Source: Ruminococcus sp. (GTDB lineage Bacteria; Bacillota; Clostridia; Oscillospirales; Ruminococcaceae). Taken from it: a DNA stretch of 64,000 nt. The notes under the pieces were generated by a model. It ran no database searches and had not been told where the DNA came from. It saw nothing but the letters and a program-made list of their open reading frames with translations. The stretch lies in the NCBI GenBank assembly GCA_024697545.1, contig JAILFN010000009.1:1-64000 (forward strand), in the 5' to 3' direction. The position numbers and the translations under genes were made by a program. Shown here piece after piece: positions 51,092 through 60,414 of the stretch. Every line of letters starts with the position of its first letter. The first letter of the stretch is position 1.

Positions 51092-52836
51092 TACGCAGTC
51101 ACCTCCTCATCGTTCTGATTCTGCGAGATGTATACCTCGCGGTAGATATCATTGCTTTCAAGCAATTGTTCGTGAGTACCGACAGCGTTTACCCTGCCGC
51201 CGTCAAGCACGATTATCATATCAGCCTCCTGCACCGAGGATATGCGCTGAGCTATGATTATCTTCGTGGTATCGGGTATCTCCTCCATGAACGCCTTTCT
51301 TATCTGTGCATCGGTGTGGGTATCGACAGCGCTGGTGGAGTCGTCGAGGATAAGTATCTTCGGCTTTTTGAGCAGCGCCCTTGCGATGCAGAGCCTCTGC
51401 TTCTGACCGCCCGATACGTTCGTACCGCCCTGCTCTATGTAGGTATCATACTTATCGGGGAACTTCTGAACGAACTCATCTGCGTGAGCCAGCTTGCAGG
51501 CTCTGACAAGCTCCTCGTCGGTGGCGTTCTCGTCGCCCCAGCGGAGGTTCTCCTTGATGGTGCCCGAGAACAGCACGTTCTTCTGGAGCACTACCGCGAC
51601 CTTGTCTCTGAGCGTATTGAGGTCATACTCGCGGACATCTCTGCCGCCGACCTTTACGCTTCCGCCCGTTACATCATAAAGGCGGGGGATAAGCTGTATC
51701 AGCGAGGTCTTTGAGCTTCCCGTACCGCCGATTATGCCGACTGTCATTCCCGATCTTATGTGAAGGTCTATGCCTTCAAGAACATTCTTGTCGGCATTTG
51801 CCGAGTAGGAAAACTTTACATTGTCAAAGTCGATGCTGCCGTCCTTTACGTCTGTCACGGGCGATACAGGGTTCTTGATGGTACTCTCATCATCGAGCAC
51901 CTCAGCCACACGCTTTGCGGAGGCTACCGACATGGTGACCATAACGAATATCATGGATATCATCATAAGGCTGAAAAGCATCTGCACGCTGTAGGTTATC
52001 ATCGACTGCATGGTGCCGACGTTAAGTCTGCTGCCGCCCGTGCCTATTATCATCTTAGCACCTAGGAATGATACCACCAGCATGGTAACGTACATACAGA
52101 ACTGCATCAGCGGAGCGTTGAATGCGAGTATCTGCTCCGCCTTTGTGAAATCGCCCTGAAGCTCGCGCGATGCGGCATTGAACTTGTTTATCTCATGCTC
52201 TTCGCGCACAAAGCTCTTTACGACTCTTATGCCGTTTACGTTCTCCTGCACCGATTCATTCAGCAGGTCATACTTTTTGAAGAGCCTGTTGAACAGCGGC
52301 ATTGCCTTTGCGGTCATTATCACAAGTCCCGTAATGAGAACGGGCAGGGTGATAAGATAGACCACCGCAAGATCGGGGCTTAAAGATATCGCCATAGTCA
52401 GCGCGAATATCAGCATAAAGGGCGCGCGCACCGCTATGCGTATTATCATCATGAAAGCATTCTGTATATTGGCGACATCTGTGGTAAGGCGCGTCACCAG
52501 AGATGAGGTGGAGAACTTGTCGATATTCGCGAAGGAGAAGTCCTGCACCTTATAGAACAGATCGTGACGAAGGTTCTTTGCAAAGCCGCAGCTCGCCCTC
52601 GCGCAGTAGTAGCCCGAAAGCGCTCCGCAGGCAAGAGATGCAAATGCCATCACCAGCATAACAAGTCCGTACTTCACTATCGTGTCGATGCCGCAGCCCG
52701 CCTCTATGGAGTTTACGAGCTTTGCGCTGACGAACGGTATGACACATTCCAGCACGACCTCCAGCGCCACGAACAGCGGAGTGCGTATGGTATCGCCCTT
52801 GTATTCCCTGATACAAGCGGCAAGTTTCTTTATCAT
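51091..52836 (-). CDS. Heterodimeric ABC exporter, degenerate-site half
   Basis: A 581-residue TMD-NBD half-transporter. Walker A is GGTGSSKTS near 369, with Ser in place of the usual Gly; the signature is VSGGQKQRLC near 476; Walker B is LILDDSTSAVD, where Asp replaces the catalytic Glu. Such a degenerate site is normal for one half of a heterodimeric exporter (TmrA/BmrC-like), so it should pair with the protein encoded downstream. The start overlaps the marR stop by ATGA. Probably exports drugs or lipids under MarR control. Confidence 0.92.
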   Translation of the reverse strand: MIKKLAACIREYKGDTIRTPLFVALEVVLECVIPFVSAKLVNSIEAGCGIDTIVKYGLVMLVMAFASLACGALSGYYCARASCGFAKNLRHDLFYKVQDFSFANIDKFSTSSLVTRLTTDVANIQNAFMMIIRIAVRAPFMLIFALTMAISLSPDLAVVYLITLPVLITGLVIMTAKAMPLFNRLFKKYDLLNESVQENVNGIRVVKSFVREEHEINKFNAASRELQGDFTKAEQILAFNAPLMQFCMYVTMLVVSFLGAKMIIGTGGSRLNVGTMQSMITYSVQMLFSLMMISMIFVMVTMSVASAKRVAEVLDDESTIKNPVSPVTDVKDGSIDFDNVKFSYSANADKNVLEGIDLHIRSGMTVGIIGGTGSSKTSLIQLIPRLYDVTGGSVKVGGRDVREYDLNTLRDKVAVVLQKNVLFSGTIKENLRWGDENATDEELVRACKLAHADEFVQKFPDKYDTYIEQGGTNVSGGQKQRLCIARALLKKPKILILDDSTSAVDTHTDAQIRKAFMEEIPDTTKIIIAQRISSVQEADMIIVLDGGRVNAVGTHEQLLESNDIYREVYISQNQNDEEVTA

Positions 52837-53297
52837 ATTTCCTTTACCTCCGTTTCCTGAAGCCTGTCTCTTATCATCTCCGACAGATCAAAGAAGTTGT
52901 CAAGCATTTCAGGAGAGATATCGCGGGTGATCTCTTTCTCGATATGTTCGATACGCGCGATCATCTCATGATTGGTCTTCTTTCCTTTTTCTGTAAGCTT
53001 GAGTATTTTCATGCGTGCGTCATTGGGTGCGGAGACACGTTCCACCAGCCCCTTCTGCTCCATCGAAAGCAGCGTCTTTGATATCGTTGCGCGGCGCAAG
53101 CAGAACCTTTCCTCAAGGTCACGCTGATAGATATCTTCATCCTCATGCCGTTCGATGTAGCCGAGTATCCAGCCGTAGGTAACGGTAAAAGCATCGTCAT
53201 CGCCGCACTCTGAAAGTATCCTGCGCTGGATAAGGTTTGATATCATCCTGAACTCTCCAAGCAGCCGCCTGTGGCTTCTGTCCATTTCCTCCCGCAA
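52833..53297 (-). CDS. MarR-family regulator
   Basis: A 154-residue winged-helix repressor. The central helix-turn-helix (about 45-95) has YQRDLEERFCLRRATISKTL followed by the wing QKGLVERVSAPNDARMKIL. First gene of the ABC exporter operon with ATGA coupling to the next gene; GGGAGGAA precedes its start. It probably binds the GTCAACCGGT repeats just upstream and is released by a ligand of the exporter; that is inference from comparable systems. Confidence 0.92.
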   Translation of the reverse strand: MREEMDRSHRRLLGEFRMISNLIQRRILSECGDDDAFTVTYGWILGYIERHEDEDIYQRDLEERFCLRRATISKTLLSMEQKGLVERVSAPNDARMKILKLTEKGKKTNHEMIARIEHIEKEITRDISPEMLDNFFDLSEMIRDRLQETEVKEI

Positions 53298-53323
53298 TTT
53301 GTCTCACTCCCATCATAACAAAA

Positions 53324-53353
53324 GTCAACCGGTCGTATTGTCAACCGGTTGAC
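53324..53353. promoter_or_regulatory. MarR operator pair
   Basis: Perfect 14-bp palindrome GTCAACCGGTTGAC (53340-53353), next to the -10 box, and a second near-copy GTCAACCGGTC (53324-53334). Confidence 0.82.
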
Positions 53354-53357
53354 ATTA

Positions 53358-53386
53358 ATTATAACATAGTATCGGCAGCCTGTCAA
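53358..53386 (-). promoter_or_regulatory. Promoter of the MarR/ABC exporter operon
   Basis: Minus-strand TTGACA (53381-53386), 17-bp spacer, TATAAT (53358-53363); the operator palindrome begins 4 bp downstream. Confidence 0.88.
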
Positions 53387-53452
53387 GAAGTCCGCCTGAC
53401 ATTCTGCATGAATAATCTGTTAACTTTTTGGGCATAATTCCCAAAGCCATTG

Positions 53453-53917
53453 TCACTCCTCGTTAGCAGACATCTCTACCTGCTCGATAGCGGTGATGAG
53501 ACCTATGCGGCGAACGTGTCTTTCGTCGCCCGAAAACGGGGTGTTCACAAAGCTGTCAACGATATCAAGAGCCGTGCCCTCGCCGATGACCCTCGCGCCG
53601 ATGCAAAGCACATTGGCATCGTTGTGCTCACGGGTAAGGCGTGCCGAGAATGTCTCGGAGCAGCAGGCAGCGCGTATGCCCTTGAACTTGTTTGCCGCAA
53701 GAGACATACCGACCCCCGTTCCGCAAATAAGTATGCCGAGCAGAGCTTCGCCGCCGCGTATAAGGTCGCAGACCTTGCGTGCGGAGTCGGGGTAATCGCA
53801 TTTTTCGCCCTCGGCGCAGCCTACGTCGATAACGGTAAAGCCGTTCTCCTCAAGGTGTTCCATGACCGCCTTTTTCAGCTTAGGCGCTGCGTGATCGTTT
53901 CCGATAGCAATTGTCAT
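53453..53917 (-). CDS. rpiB: Ribose-5-phosphate isomerase B
   Basis: A 154-residue RpiB/LacAB-family isomerase interconverting ribose 5-phosphate and ribulose 5-phosphate. IAIGNDHAAPKLK opens the protein, the catalytic Cys is in ICGTGVGMS near 65, and EHNDANVLCIGARVIG near 97 binds the phosphate. Length and motifs fit a functional enzyme. Galactose-6-phosphate isomerase subunits look similar, but the CGTG and single-gene context favour RpiB. Confidence 0.92.
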   Translation of the reverse strand: MTIAIGNDHAAPKLKKAVMEHLEENGFTVIDVGCAEGEKCDYPDSARKVCDLIRGGEALLGILICGTGVGMSLAANKFKGIRAACCSETFSARLTREHNDANVLCIGARVIGEGTALDIVDSFVNTPFSGDERHVRRIGLITAIEQVEMSANEE

Positions 53918-53956
53918 AATGATCTGTCCTTTCCCGGCATCGGTATGCCGAATCGG

Positions 53957-55174
53957 TCATTCCTCATAGTCAATAAGGAAATCTTTTTTAAAACTGCCGA
54001 GCGACCTGCTTTTCTGGAAGACGCTCATGCAGTAATATTTCTTTTTGTTCGAGTAGCCCGCCGAACGCACGCGGGGGTTGTATTCCCAGAGCGTCCAGCC
54101 GTATTCTTTCATCTCGGGCTCGGTGAAGTGGCTTATCAGCCAGATATCATAGTATTCCGAAAAGTCCTTTTCGATATATCGCTCGTAGCAGTCGGTGTCG
54201 CACTGAATTATGCAGTCGGTGCCGTACTCCTCCTCAATACGGTCGATGAAGGCTTGAAGCCTTTTTACAACATCCTGCTTCTTCGGGGCATATATGCGGT
54301 AAAGCCCGCTGCGGGTGACCTTCACCATCGGTCTGAGCTTGCCATCAAGGTCTTCCACCTGACGGATATAGTGTTCCGCCTGCTTTTTGCCGTCCTTGCC
54401 GAAGTCGAACTCGTGGTAGTATCCGCACAGAAGATCGGTGCCGTTCGCGCCGCGTCGGTTTTCCTTGTAGCGGTTGTCGGTCCTTTCGGTGCCGCTTGTG
54501 GCGCGTATATAAGCAAAGCTCATGCTCTGCCCCGCGAATCTATCCCAGTCGATCTTGCCGAGCTTTTCGGTAACGACTGCCCCGCGAACGGGGTAATCGC
54601 GCTTTCTCGGCTCATTGAGCCACAGCTCTCCGCGGTAGTATAAAAACAGCACGTTCAGGAATATGACCACAACGCCCAGCACAGCGATGCGGAACAAAAG
54701 CTTTGCGAGCCGATGCTTTTTCCGCTTCTTGGGAAGCTCGGGTCCCGGCTCGGGTACAGGCTCGTATTCCTGCGGCTGCATATAAGGCGGCAGCTGCTCG
54801 GGGGGGATGTACCTGGTCGGCGCGGGTCGGCGTCTTTTCTTTGAAGGCGCTGTCCCCTGCTGCGGCGTGAGCGGTCTCTGATCGGGCGACGGCTTACGCC
54901 GCTGAACAGGTCTTTCGCTTCGCGGCGCGGGCTGTTCCGGACGCTGAGGCGGATACTCTCGCTGCGGCGGGGCGGGACGCTTTGGTCTGCTCCCCTGCGT
55001 CGGCGCGGTTCTGCGGGGCGGCGTGCCCCTCACCCCTGTCGGCGCACGCCGCGGCTCGGGTGCTGCGGGGCGCTTGCCCGCGGTGTTCACCCGCTTGGTA
55101 TCATCGGGGCGCGAAAATTCGTGGTTTATCTTGTTCTTCGCGCTTCCGTCAAGCTTGAAGTTGTCCTTGTTCAT
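53957..55174 (-). CDS. GH25-like membrane protein with degenerate active site
   Basis: A 405-residue protein. Residues 1-155 are a Pro/Arg-rich, probably disordered cytoplasmic region, followed by a basic stretch KKRKKHR and one TM (about 165-185), then a GH25-lysozyme-like domain (about 195-400) with GKIDWDRFAGQ, FAYIRATSGT and GYYHEFDF. Catalytic acids expected in GH25 look absent: the GIDVS strand is GAVVT, the DxE strand is MVKVT and the C-terminal Asp strand is YYCMSVF. It is therefore probably a binding or structural homolog rather than a muramidase. Its gene overlaps the Rrf2 gene by 26 bases. Confidence 0.75.
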   Translation of the reverse strand: MNKDNFKLDGSAKNKINHEFSRPDDTKRVNTAGKRPAAPEPRRAPTGVRGTPPRRTAPTQGSRPKRPAPPQREYPPQRPEQPAPRSERPVQRRKPSPDQRPLTPQQGTAPSKKRRRPAPTRYIPPEQLPPYMQPQEYEPVPEPGPELPKKRKKHRLAKLLFRIAVLGVVVIFLNVLFLYYRGELWLNEPRKRDYPVRGAVVTEKLGKIDWDRFAGQSMSFAYIRATSGTERTDNRYKENRRGANGTDLLCGYYHEFDFGKDGKKQAEHYIRQVEDLDGKLRPMVKVTRSGLYRIYAPKKQDVVKRLQAFIDRIEEEYGTDCIIQCDTDCYERYIEKDFSEYYDIWLISHFTEPEMKEYGWTLWEYNPRVRSAGYSNKKKYYCMSVFQKSRSLGSFKKDFLIDYEE

Positions 55175-55604
55175 TATTATTATTCTGCCTCCTGGCTTCT
55201 CTCAGGCAACCTGTCAGTTCCTCAAAATCGCGGCGTTCAAGCTCTCCGCGTATCACCTCGGTGATCTCGCCGAACGCCTTTCTGAAGCAGCAGGTCTTCT
55301 CCATGCCGCGTCCGCAGGAGTGATTTGCGGACAGACATCTTGAAAAGAAGTATGTACCCTCTATCGCCTCGACCACCATACGGAGGTTGATATCCTTAGG
55401 ATCCATAGCTATCATATAACCGCCGCGGCTTCCCTTATAGGAATTGACTATACCCGATGCCACGAGCTTTCTCAGTATCTTCAGTGAGAATCTTAAAGTA
55501 ACATTGCAGCGCTGTGAGATAGTTCCCGCATCAAGCCTTCCGCCGTCAACGCAAAGCTCCGAAACTATCCTGACTGCGTAATCGGATTCCAGTGTAATAT
55601 ACAT
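55149..55604 (-). CDS. Rrf2-family regulator
   Basis: A 151-residue Rrf2 winged-helix regulator. The N-terminal part has ESDYAVRIVSELC and ISQRCNVTLRFSLKILRKLV, followed by SRGGYMIAMDPKDINLRMVVEAIEG. A cysteine cluster (Cys in RCLSANHSC and KTCCFRKAF, about 93-108) could ligate an iron-sulfur cluster as in IscR or NsrR. No isc/suf genes are adjacent. It precedes the GH25-like gene with overlap, so the two are probably co-transcribed, which is unexpected. Confidence 0.88.
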   Translation of the reverse strand: MYITLESDYAVRIVSELCVDGGRLDAGTISQRCNVTLRFSLKILRKLVASGIVNSYKGSRGGYMIAMDPKDINLRMVVEAIEGTYFFSRCLSANHSCGRGMEKTCCFRKAFGEITEVIRGELERRDFEELTGCLREARRQNNNNEQGQLQA

Positions 55605-55630
55605 TTTTTATCTGATCCCTTCTTTTGAAA

Positions 55631-55663
55631 TAATCTATAAGCAAAAATAATCTATAAGCAAAA
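55631..55663. repeat. 17-bp tandem repeat upstream of the Rrf2 gene
   Basis: TAATCTATAAGCAAAA occurs at 55631-55646 and again at 55648-55663, between the rpoD stop and the Rrf2 start. It could be a pair of operator sites or a slippage duplication. Confidence 0.6.
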
Positions 55664-55680
55664 TGTTTTGTGACGAGCAA

Positions 55681-56778
55681 TCAGTCGAGGTAATCCTTGA
55701 CCTTGTTGCTCCTGTTGGGGTGTCTCAGCTTTCTGAGCGCCTTAGCCTCTATCTGGCGGATACGCTCACGGGTGACCTTGAACTGCTGTCCCACCTCTTC
55801 AAGGGTGCGGGATCTGCCGTCTATCAGACCGAATCTTAAACGAAGCACCATCTCTTCACGCTCGGTGAGGGTGGAAAGCACCTGATTGATCTGCTCCTTG
55901 AGGGCTACCTGCGAAGCCGCCTCCTGCGGTGCAAGTGCGTCCTCATCTGGGATAAAGTCGCCGAGGTGGCTGTCCTCCTCCTCGCCTATCGGGGTCTCCA
56001 GCGATACGGGATCCTGTGCTATACGCATGATCTCGCGAACGCGCTCAACGGGCATATCCAGATATTCCGCGATCTCCTCGGGCGAGGGATCCTTGCCGTT
56101 CTGGTGCAGCAGCTGGCTTGATGCCTTCTTGACCTTTGTGATGGTCTCTACCATATGAACGGGTATGCGTATCGTTCTTGCCTGATCTGCGATGGCGCGG
56201 GTTATCGCCTGTCTTATCCACCATGTAGCGTAAGTAGAGAACTTGAAGCCCTTAGTGTAATCGTACTTTTCGACAGCCTTGATAAGACCCATGTTGCCTT
56301 CCTGGATAAGATCGAGGAAGCTCATTCCGCGTCCGACATATTTCTTTGCGATGGAAACAACAAGACGAAGGTTTGCTTCGGAAAGGCGCTGGCGTGCCTT
56401 TATAGCTTCCTTCTCGTTGCCGCCTGCCATTTTTTCTGCAAGCTGTATCTCCTCCTCGGGGGTCAGAAGCGGGACCCTGCCTATCTCCTTGAGGTATATC
56501 TTAACGGGGTCGTCGATGGCGATGCCGTCTGTCGAAAGTCCGATATCAACGTCCTCGGGCGATATCTCGTCCTCGGGGTTTATCAGCACGATCTCATCAT
56601 CGGGCACGATATCGTCGATGATCTCGATATGGAACTGCTCGCAGGTCTCATAGAAAGCGTCGATCTGCTCAACGTCGAAGTCGAGCTTTTCTAGCGCGTC
56701 ATTGATCTCCTTTGTGGTGAGCTTGCCCTTGGCTTTGCCCTGTTCCATAAGGTTTTCCATTATGTTCTTCTTATCCAT
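55681..56778 (-). CDS. rpoD: RNA polymerase primary sigma factor
   Basis: A 365-residue sigma-70 of the compact Firmicute type. A short region 1.1 (about 1-80) is followed by region 1.2 ([19 protein letters not shown]), region 2 with [34 protein letters not shown]-type sequence (seen in parts; about 130-200) and [14 protein letters not shown], region 3 ([12 protein letters not shown]) and region 4.2 with [26 protein letters not shown] precedes its start. It lies 42 bases downstream of dnaG, the classical primase-sigma macromolecular operon order. Confidence 0.96.
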   Translation of the reverse strand: MDKKNIMENLMEQGKAKGKLTTKEINDALEKLDFDVEQIDAFYETCEQFHIEIIDDIVPDDEIVLINPEDEISPEDVDIGLSTDGIAIDDPVKIYLKEIGRVPLLTPEEEIQLAEKMAGGNEKEAIKARQRLSEANLRLVVSIAKKYVGRGMSFLDLIQEGNMGLIKAVEKYDYTKGFKFSTYATWWIRQAITRAIADQARTIRIPVHMVETITKVKKASSQLLHQNGKDPSPEEIAEYLDMPVERVREIMRIAQDPVSLETPIGEEEDSHLGDFIPDEDALAPQEAASQVALKEQINQVLSTLTEREEMVLRLRFGLIDGRSRTLEEVGQQFKVTRERIRQIEAKALRKLRHPNRSNKVKDYLD

Positions 56779-56820
56779 GATCTATGCTCCTTTTATTTTA
56801 CAGTCTAAAACTGTTTGACT

Positions 56821-58596
56821 TCATACAATATTGTTCTTCTTACGCATCTGCTGCCGCAGCGCAAGAAGATCGTCGTCGGTGATATCGCCGCTCTGCTTCG
56901 GCTTGTAGTTCAGCAGCACTCCGACGCAGTCGTCTGCCGTCTGCTCATCTATGCCCTCGGCGCGGCAGCGTTCGCTTATCTTCGCTATGCTGCCGAGCTC
57001 ATCGAACCCGAAGCTTTCGTTCATCGCCGCCATAGTCCAGTCCTCGCCCGCAGCCATGCGCTCGATGATAAAGCGGTACACCTTGCGGTTGAACTCTGTC
57101 ACGAACTTCTCGGGCGGGAGTGTATCCTTCAGCCGCGAATAGTAATCGGGGTTGTTCATAAGATAGCTTATGATATACTCCTCTGAGGTCGCCTCACGCG
57201 GGTGAGAGGCTGCTTCGTGGTTGACCTTATCCTGCCTTCCCGCAAAGCGCAGCGTGTCATCAAGCTCACGCTTTTTCTCGGCGTAGTAGCGTTTTTTCGA
57301 GAAGCGCTTCATCTCGGCTTCAAGCACGGCGAATGAAACGCCTATCTTCTCTGCTACCTTGTGTCCGTAAAGATCCCTTTCAACGGGGGAATCAAGCTTT
57401 GTGATGATGGCAAGCGCCGCGTCCTTGTAACCCAGCCTTCCCGTGTCGCTCTCCATATCGAACTGCGATTCGGCACGTTTCAGCTCGTAGTTCACCGAGC
57501 CGTCTGCCATGTTCAGTATCGACTCAAAGGTCTGCCTGCCGAACTTTCTTATGAACTCATCGGGGTCTTTGGCGCCGTTCATGGTCAGCACCCTTGTTTT
57601 CAGCCCCGCCGCCGAAAGCAGGTCTATCGCCTTGCGGGTAGCCTTCTGCCCCGCCTCGTCCGAGTCGTAGCATATCACGACCTCATCGGCGTATGAGGAT
57701 ATCAGCCGCACCTGCTCTGATGTCAGCGCCGTGCCGCAGCTCGCGACGGCGTTCTCAAACCCCGCCTGCGTCAGCGAGATAACGTCTAAGTTTCCCTCGC
57801 AGAGAAGTATCTGCCTGCTCTTGACCGCGGCGTTCTTCGCGATGTTCATTGAGAACAAGAACCTGTTCTTGTTGTACACGAGGGTATCGCGGGAGTTCAG
57901 ATACTTGCGCTTGTCGTCCCCGAGGGTGCGCCCGCCGAACCCGACTATATGCCCCGTAAGGTCATAGAACGGGAACATGGCGCGGTCCACAAAGAAATCA
58001 AAGCTTTTCTTTGTGTTGTTCTTGGAGCGTGATATCAGCGAAGCCTCTTCAAGCTCCTTTTCGGAATAGCCCAGCTCTGTCATATGCTTCTTCAGGGCGC
58101 TCCAGCTGTTGGGCGCGTAACCCATGCGGTAGCGCTTTATCGTCTCGACGCTCAGCCCGCGGGTCTGCATAAGGTACTGCACGCACTTTCTGCCGCCGTC
58201 GGTGGAGAGCCCGCTGTAAAAGAACTTCGCAGCTTCCTTGTTCATCTCATACATACGCTGACGGCGTTCGCGGGTGCCGTTCTGCGCCGCCCCGCCGTAG
58301 CTGTCGAGGGGCACCTCCATATTGGCACGCTCCGCTAAATATTTTATCGCCTCGAGGTAATCGAGGTTTCGGTATTTCATTATGAATGTGATAACGTCTC
58401 CGCCCGCCCCGCAGCCGAAGCAGTGGAAAAACTCGCGGTCGGGATGGATATAGCAGGAGGGCGTTTTCTCGTTATGGAACGGACAAAGGCAGACATAATC
58501 CCTTCCCGCGCGTTTGGTCTGAACGTATTCGCCCATGACCTCGGCGATGGGATTTGCCGATTTCAGCCGTTCTATAAAGTCAGCAGGAAAAGCCAA
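56821..58596 (-). CDS. dnaG: DNA primase
   Basis: A 591-residue primase making RNA primers at the replication fork. The CHC2 zinc domain (about 35-65) has CPFHNEKTPSCYIHP and FHCFGCGAGG. The Toprim core (about 255-345) carries EGNLDVISLTQAGF and YDSDEAGQKA. The helicase-binding C-terminal domain (about 450-591) is diverged as usual. It is placed between dgt and rpoD. Confidence 0.96.
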   Translation of the reverse strand: MAFPADFIERLKSANPIAEVMGEYVQTKRAGRDYVCLCPFHNEKTPSCYIHPDREFFHCFGCGAGGDVITFIMKYRNLDYLEAIKYLAERANMEVPLDSYGGAAQNGTRERRQRMYEMNKEAAKFFYSGLSTDGGRKCVQYLMQTRGLSVETIKRYRMGYAPNSWSALKKHMTELGYSEKELEEASLISRSKNNTKKSFDFFVDRAMFPFYDLTGHIVGFGGRTLGDDKRKYLNSRDTLVYNKNRFLFSMNIAKNAAVKSRQILLCEGNLDVISLTQAGFENAVASCGTALTSEQVRLISSYADEVVICYDSDEAGQKATRKAIDLLSAAGLKTRVLTMNGAKDPDEFIRKFGRQTFESILNMADGSVNYELKRAESQFDMESDTGRLGYKDAALAIITKLDSPVERDLYGHKVAEKIGVSFAVLEAEMKRFSKKRYYAEKKRELDDTLRFAGRQDKVNHEAASHPREATSEEYIISYLMNNPDYYSRLKDTLPPEKFVTEFNRKVYRFIIERMAAGEDWTMAAMNESFGFDELGSIAKISERCRAEGIDEQTADDCVGVLLNYKPKQSGDITDDDLLALRQQMRKKNNIV

Positions 58597-58609
58597 TGAC
58601 TATCTCCTT

Positions 58610-59605
58610 TCAGCTTATATGCCACGCGGCAGGCACATATATATCTATGAACCTTGCCACCGCGTACTTGTCGCTCATGCCCGCTATGTAATCGCAGACG
58701 GCAGTCTCTATGCCGTACCTTTCCGAAAGATCGCGGTAAAGCTGAGGCAGGCGGTCGATGTCGGCGGAGTAGTAGGTATACAGTCCGTCGAGCATGGAGT
58801 AGGTCTTGCTCTCCTCCGCCTTGCAGGTCGGGTTGCGGTAAACGTTCTCGAACATGAACTCTTTAAGGTCGATATACGCCTTGTCGATCTCGGGCGACAT
58901 CTTCATGGCTCCGACGCCGTTGTTCACAAGATCTGTGACAAGGGTGGTTATCCTTTCCGACTTTGAATGCCCGAGTACATCCGTGATATCCGAAGGCAGG
59001 TCGCTCTCTGAGAGTATCCCCGCGCGTATCGCATCGTCTATGTCGTGGTTAAGGTAAGCGATGACATCGGCAAAGCGCACGACTATGCCCTCTTTCGTGT
59101 CGGCGAGCATATTGGTGTGCTTTAATATACCGTCGCGCACCTCATAGGTAAGATTCAGCCCCTTGCCGCCGTTTTCGATAAGGCTCACAACGCGCACTCC
59201 CTGCTCATAATGCTTGAAGCCTGCCGGGTTTATCCTGTCAAGAGCGCGTTCCCCCGCGTGACCGAAGGGAGTGTGCCCGAGGTCGTGACCCATAGCTATC
59301 GCTTCGGTAAGGTCTTCGTTCAGCCGCATGGCGCGGGCTATCGTCCTTGCTATCTGCCCTACCTCAAGGGTGTGGGTCAGGCGGGTGCGGTAATGGTCGC
59401 CTTCGGGTGTCAGGAACACCTGTGTTTTCAGCTTCAGCCGCCTGAAGGAATTGCAGTGTATGATCTTATCGCGGTCACGCTGGAATTCCGTTCTCAGGGC
59501 GCAGGGCTCCGTGGGTCTTTCGCGTCCCTTTGTTTCGGACGAAAGACAAGCCTCGGGGCAGAGCAGCTGCCGCTCGAACTGTTCGTAGGTCTCTCTTGGC
59601 TGCAT
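58610..59605 (-). CDS. dgt: dGTP triphosphohydrolase-like protein
   Basis: A 331-residue HD-domain enzyme of the dGTPase family, hydrolysing dNTPs to nucleosides and triphosphate. HD metal motifs are RTRLTHTLEVGQIAR near 66, AMGHDLGHTPFGHAGE near 100 and the later YLNHDIDDA Asp near 190. AAAGGAG precedes ATG 59605, and an in-frame start nine codons earlier has no site. The dgt, dnaG, rpoD order is common in Clostridia. Substrate range of such dgtP-like proteins varies. Confidence 0.93.
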   Translation of the reverse strand: MQPRETYEQFERQLLCPEACLSSETKGRERPTEPCALRTEFQRDRDKIIHCNSFRRLKLKTQVFLTPEGDHYRTRLTHTLEVGQIARTIARAMRLNEDLTEAIAMGHDLGHTPFGHAGERALDRINPAGFKHYEQGVRVVSLIENGGKGLNLTYEVRDGILKHTNMLADTKEGIVVRFADVIAYLNHDIDDAIRAGILSESDLPSDITDVLGHSKSERITTLVTDLVNNGVGAMKMSPEIDKAYIDLKEFMFENVYRNPTCKAEESKTYSMLDGLYTYYSADIDRLPQLYRDLSERYGIETAVCDYIAGMSDKYAVARFIDIYVPAAWHIS

Positions 59606-59707
59606 AACAACATCACTCCTTTGCACAAACACACATCTATATTATTATGCAAATTAAGACCCAAGATTCCCTTTATTTATTTTATTTTTTGTAGACCTGC
59701 ACAATTC

Positions 59708-60334
59708 TCACGCAAAGTCTTCGTACAATCCCGTTATTTCGTCAATATCCACCCTGCCGTTTGAAGCATCTACCAGCTCATCGCGGAAAGCTTCAGCGAA
59801 AGCGCTCTTGACTATGACCGTCATCTTCACGTTCTCGGCAAAGTCTTCGGCGAGGGTCTTGGCGCCGTATTCGGGCATTAGCCTTGTCAGCTTGCCGTAA
59901 AGATCGTAATCGCAGGCGATATCGAACTTTGAGCAGCGGCAGATCTCCATTATCTGCGCGGCGTTTACCGCGAGCTTGCAGGAGCCCGAATAAGCCCTTG
60001 CCAGACCGCCCGTACCCAGCAGCACGCCGCCGAAGTACCTTGTCACGACGCAGCAGACATCGGTAAGCCCCGCGCCTTTCAGCGTTTCGAGCACGGGCAC
60101 GCCGCCCGTCCCCTGCGGCTCACCGTCATCGCTGTAACGGCTGATGTTGTCCTTTCTGAGGATATATGCGTAAACGTTGTGCCGCGCCTTGCGGTTCTGT
60201 GCCTTGACCGAGTTTATGAACTCAACAGCCTCCTTCTCCGTCTGAACGGGCAGCAGCTGTGCTATAAAGCGGGACTTCTTTTCCTCAAGCTCATCCTGAG
60301 CCGCGCCGCTTATCGTTTTGTATCCGTCGGACAT
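59708..60334 (-). CDS. YigZ/IMPACT family protein
   Basis: A 208-residue cytoplasmic protein of the UPF0029/IMPACT family. The N-terminal domain contains SRYSDDGEPQGTGGVP near 62 and RYFGGVLLGTGGLARAY near 95; the C-terminal DUF1949 domain (about 135-205) follows. Function in bacteria is not settled; the eukaryotic homolog regulates translation through GCN2. AGGAGG precedes ATG 60334. It lies between dgt and rpmE. Confidence 0.88.
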   Translation of the reverse strand: MSDGYKTISGAAQDELEEKKSRFIAQLLPVQTEKEAVEFINSVKAQNRKARHNVYAYILRKDNISRYSDDGEPQGTGGVPVLETLKGAGLTDVCCVVTRYFGGVLLGTGGLARAYSGSCKLAVNAAQIMEICRCSKFDIACDYDLYGKLTRLMPEYGAKTLAEDFAENVKMTVIVKSAFAEAFRDELVDASNGRVDIDEITGLYEDFA

Positions 60335-60414
60335 TTCATCGCCTCCTGTGAAAAAAGGTCGGTCGTGTATAACAAAGCGGGCGACATTCATCGCCCGCCT
60401 TATGCTCTTGATAA

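Noticed and set aside
53450-54643. 397-codon open frame on the plus strand
   Set aside because: Antisense to rpiB and the GH25-like gene; no recognisable domains.
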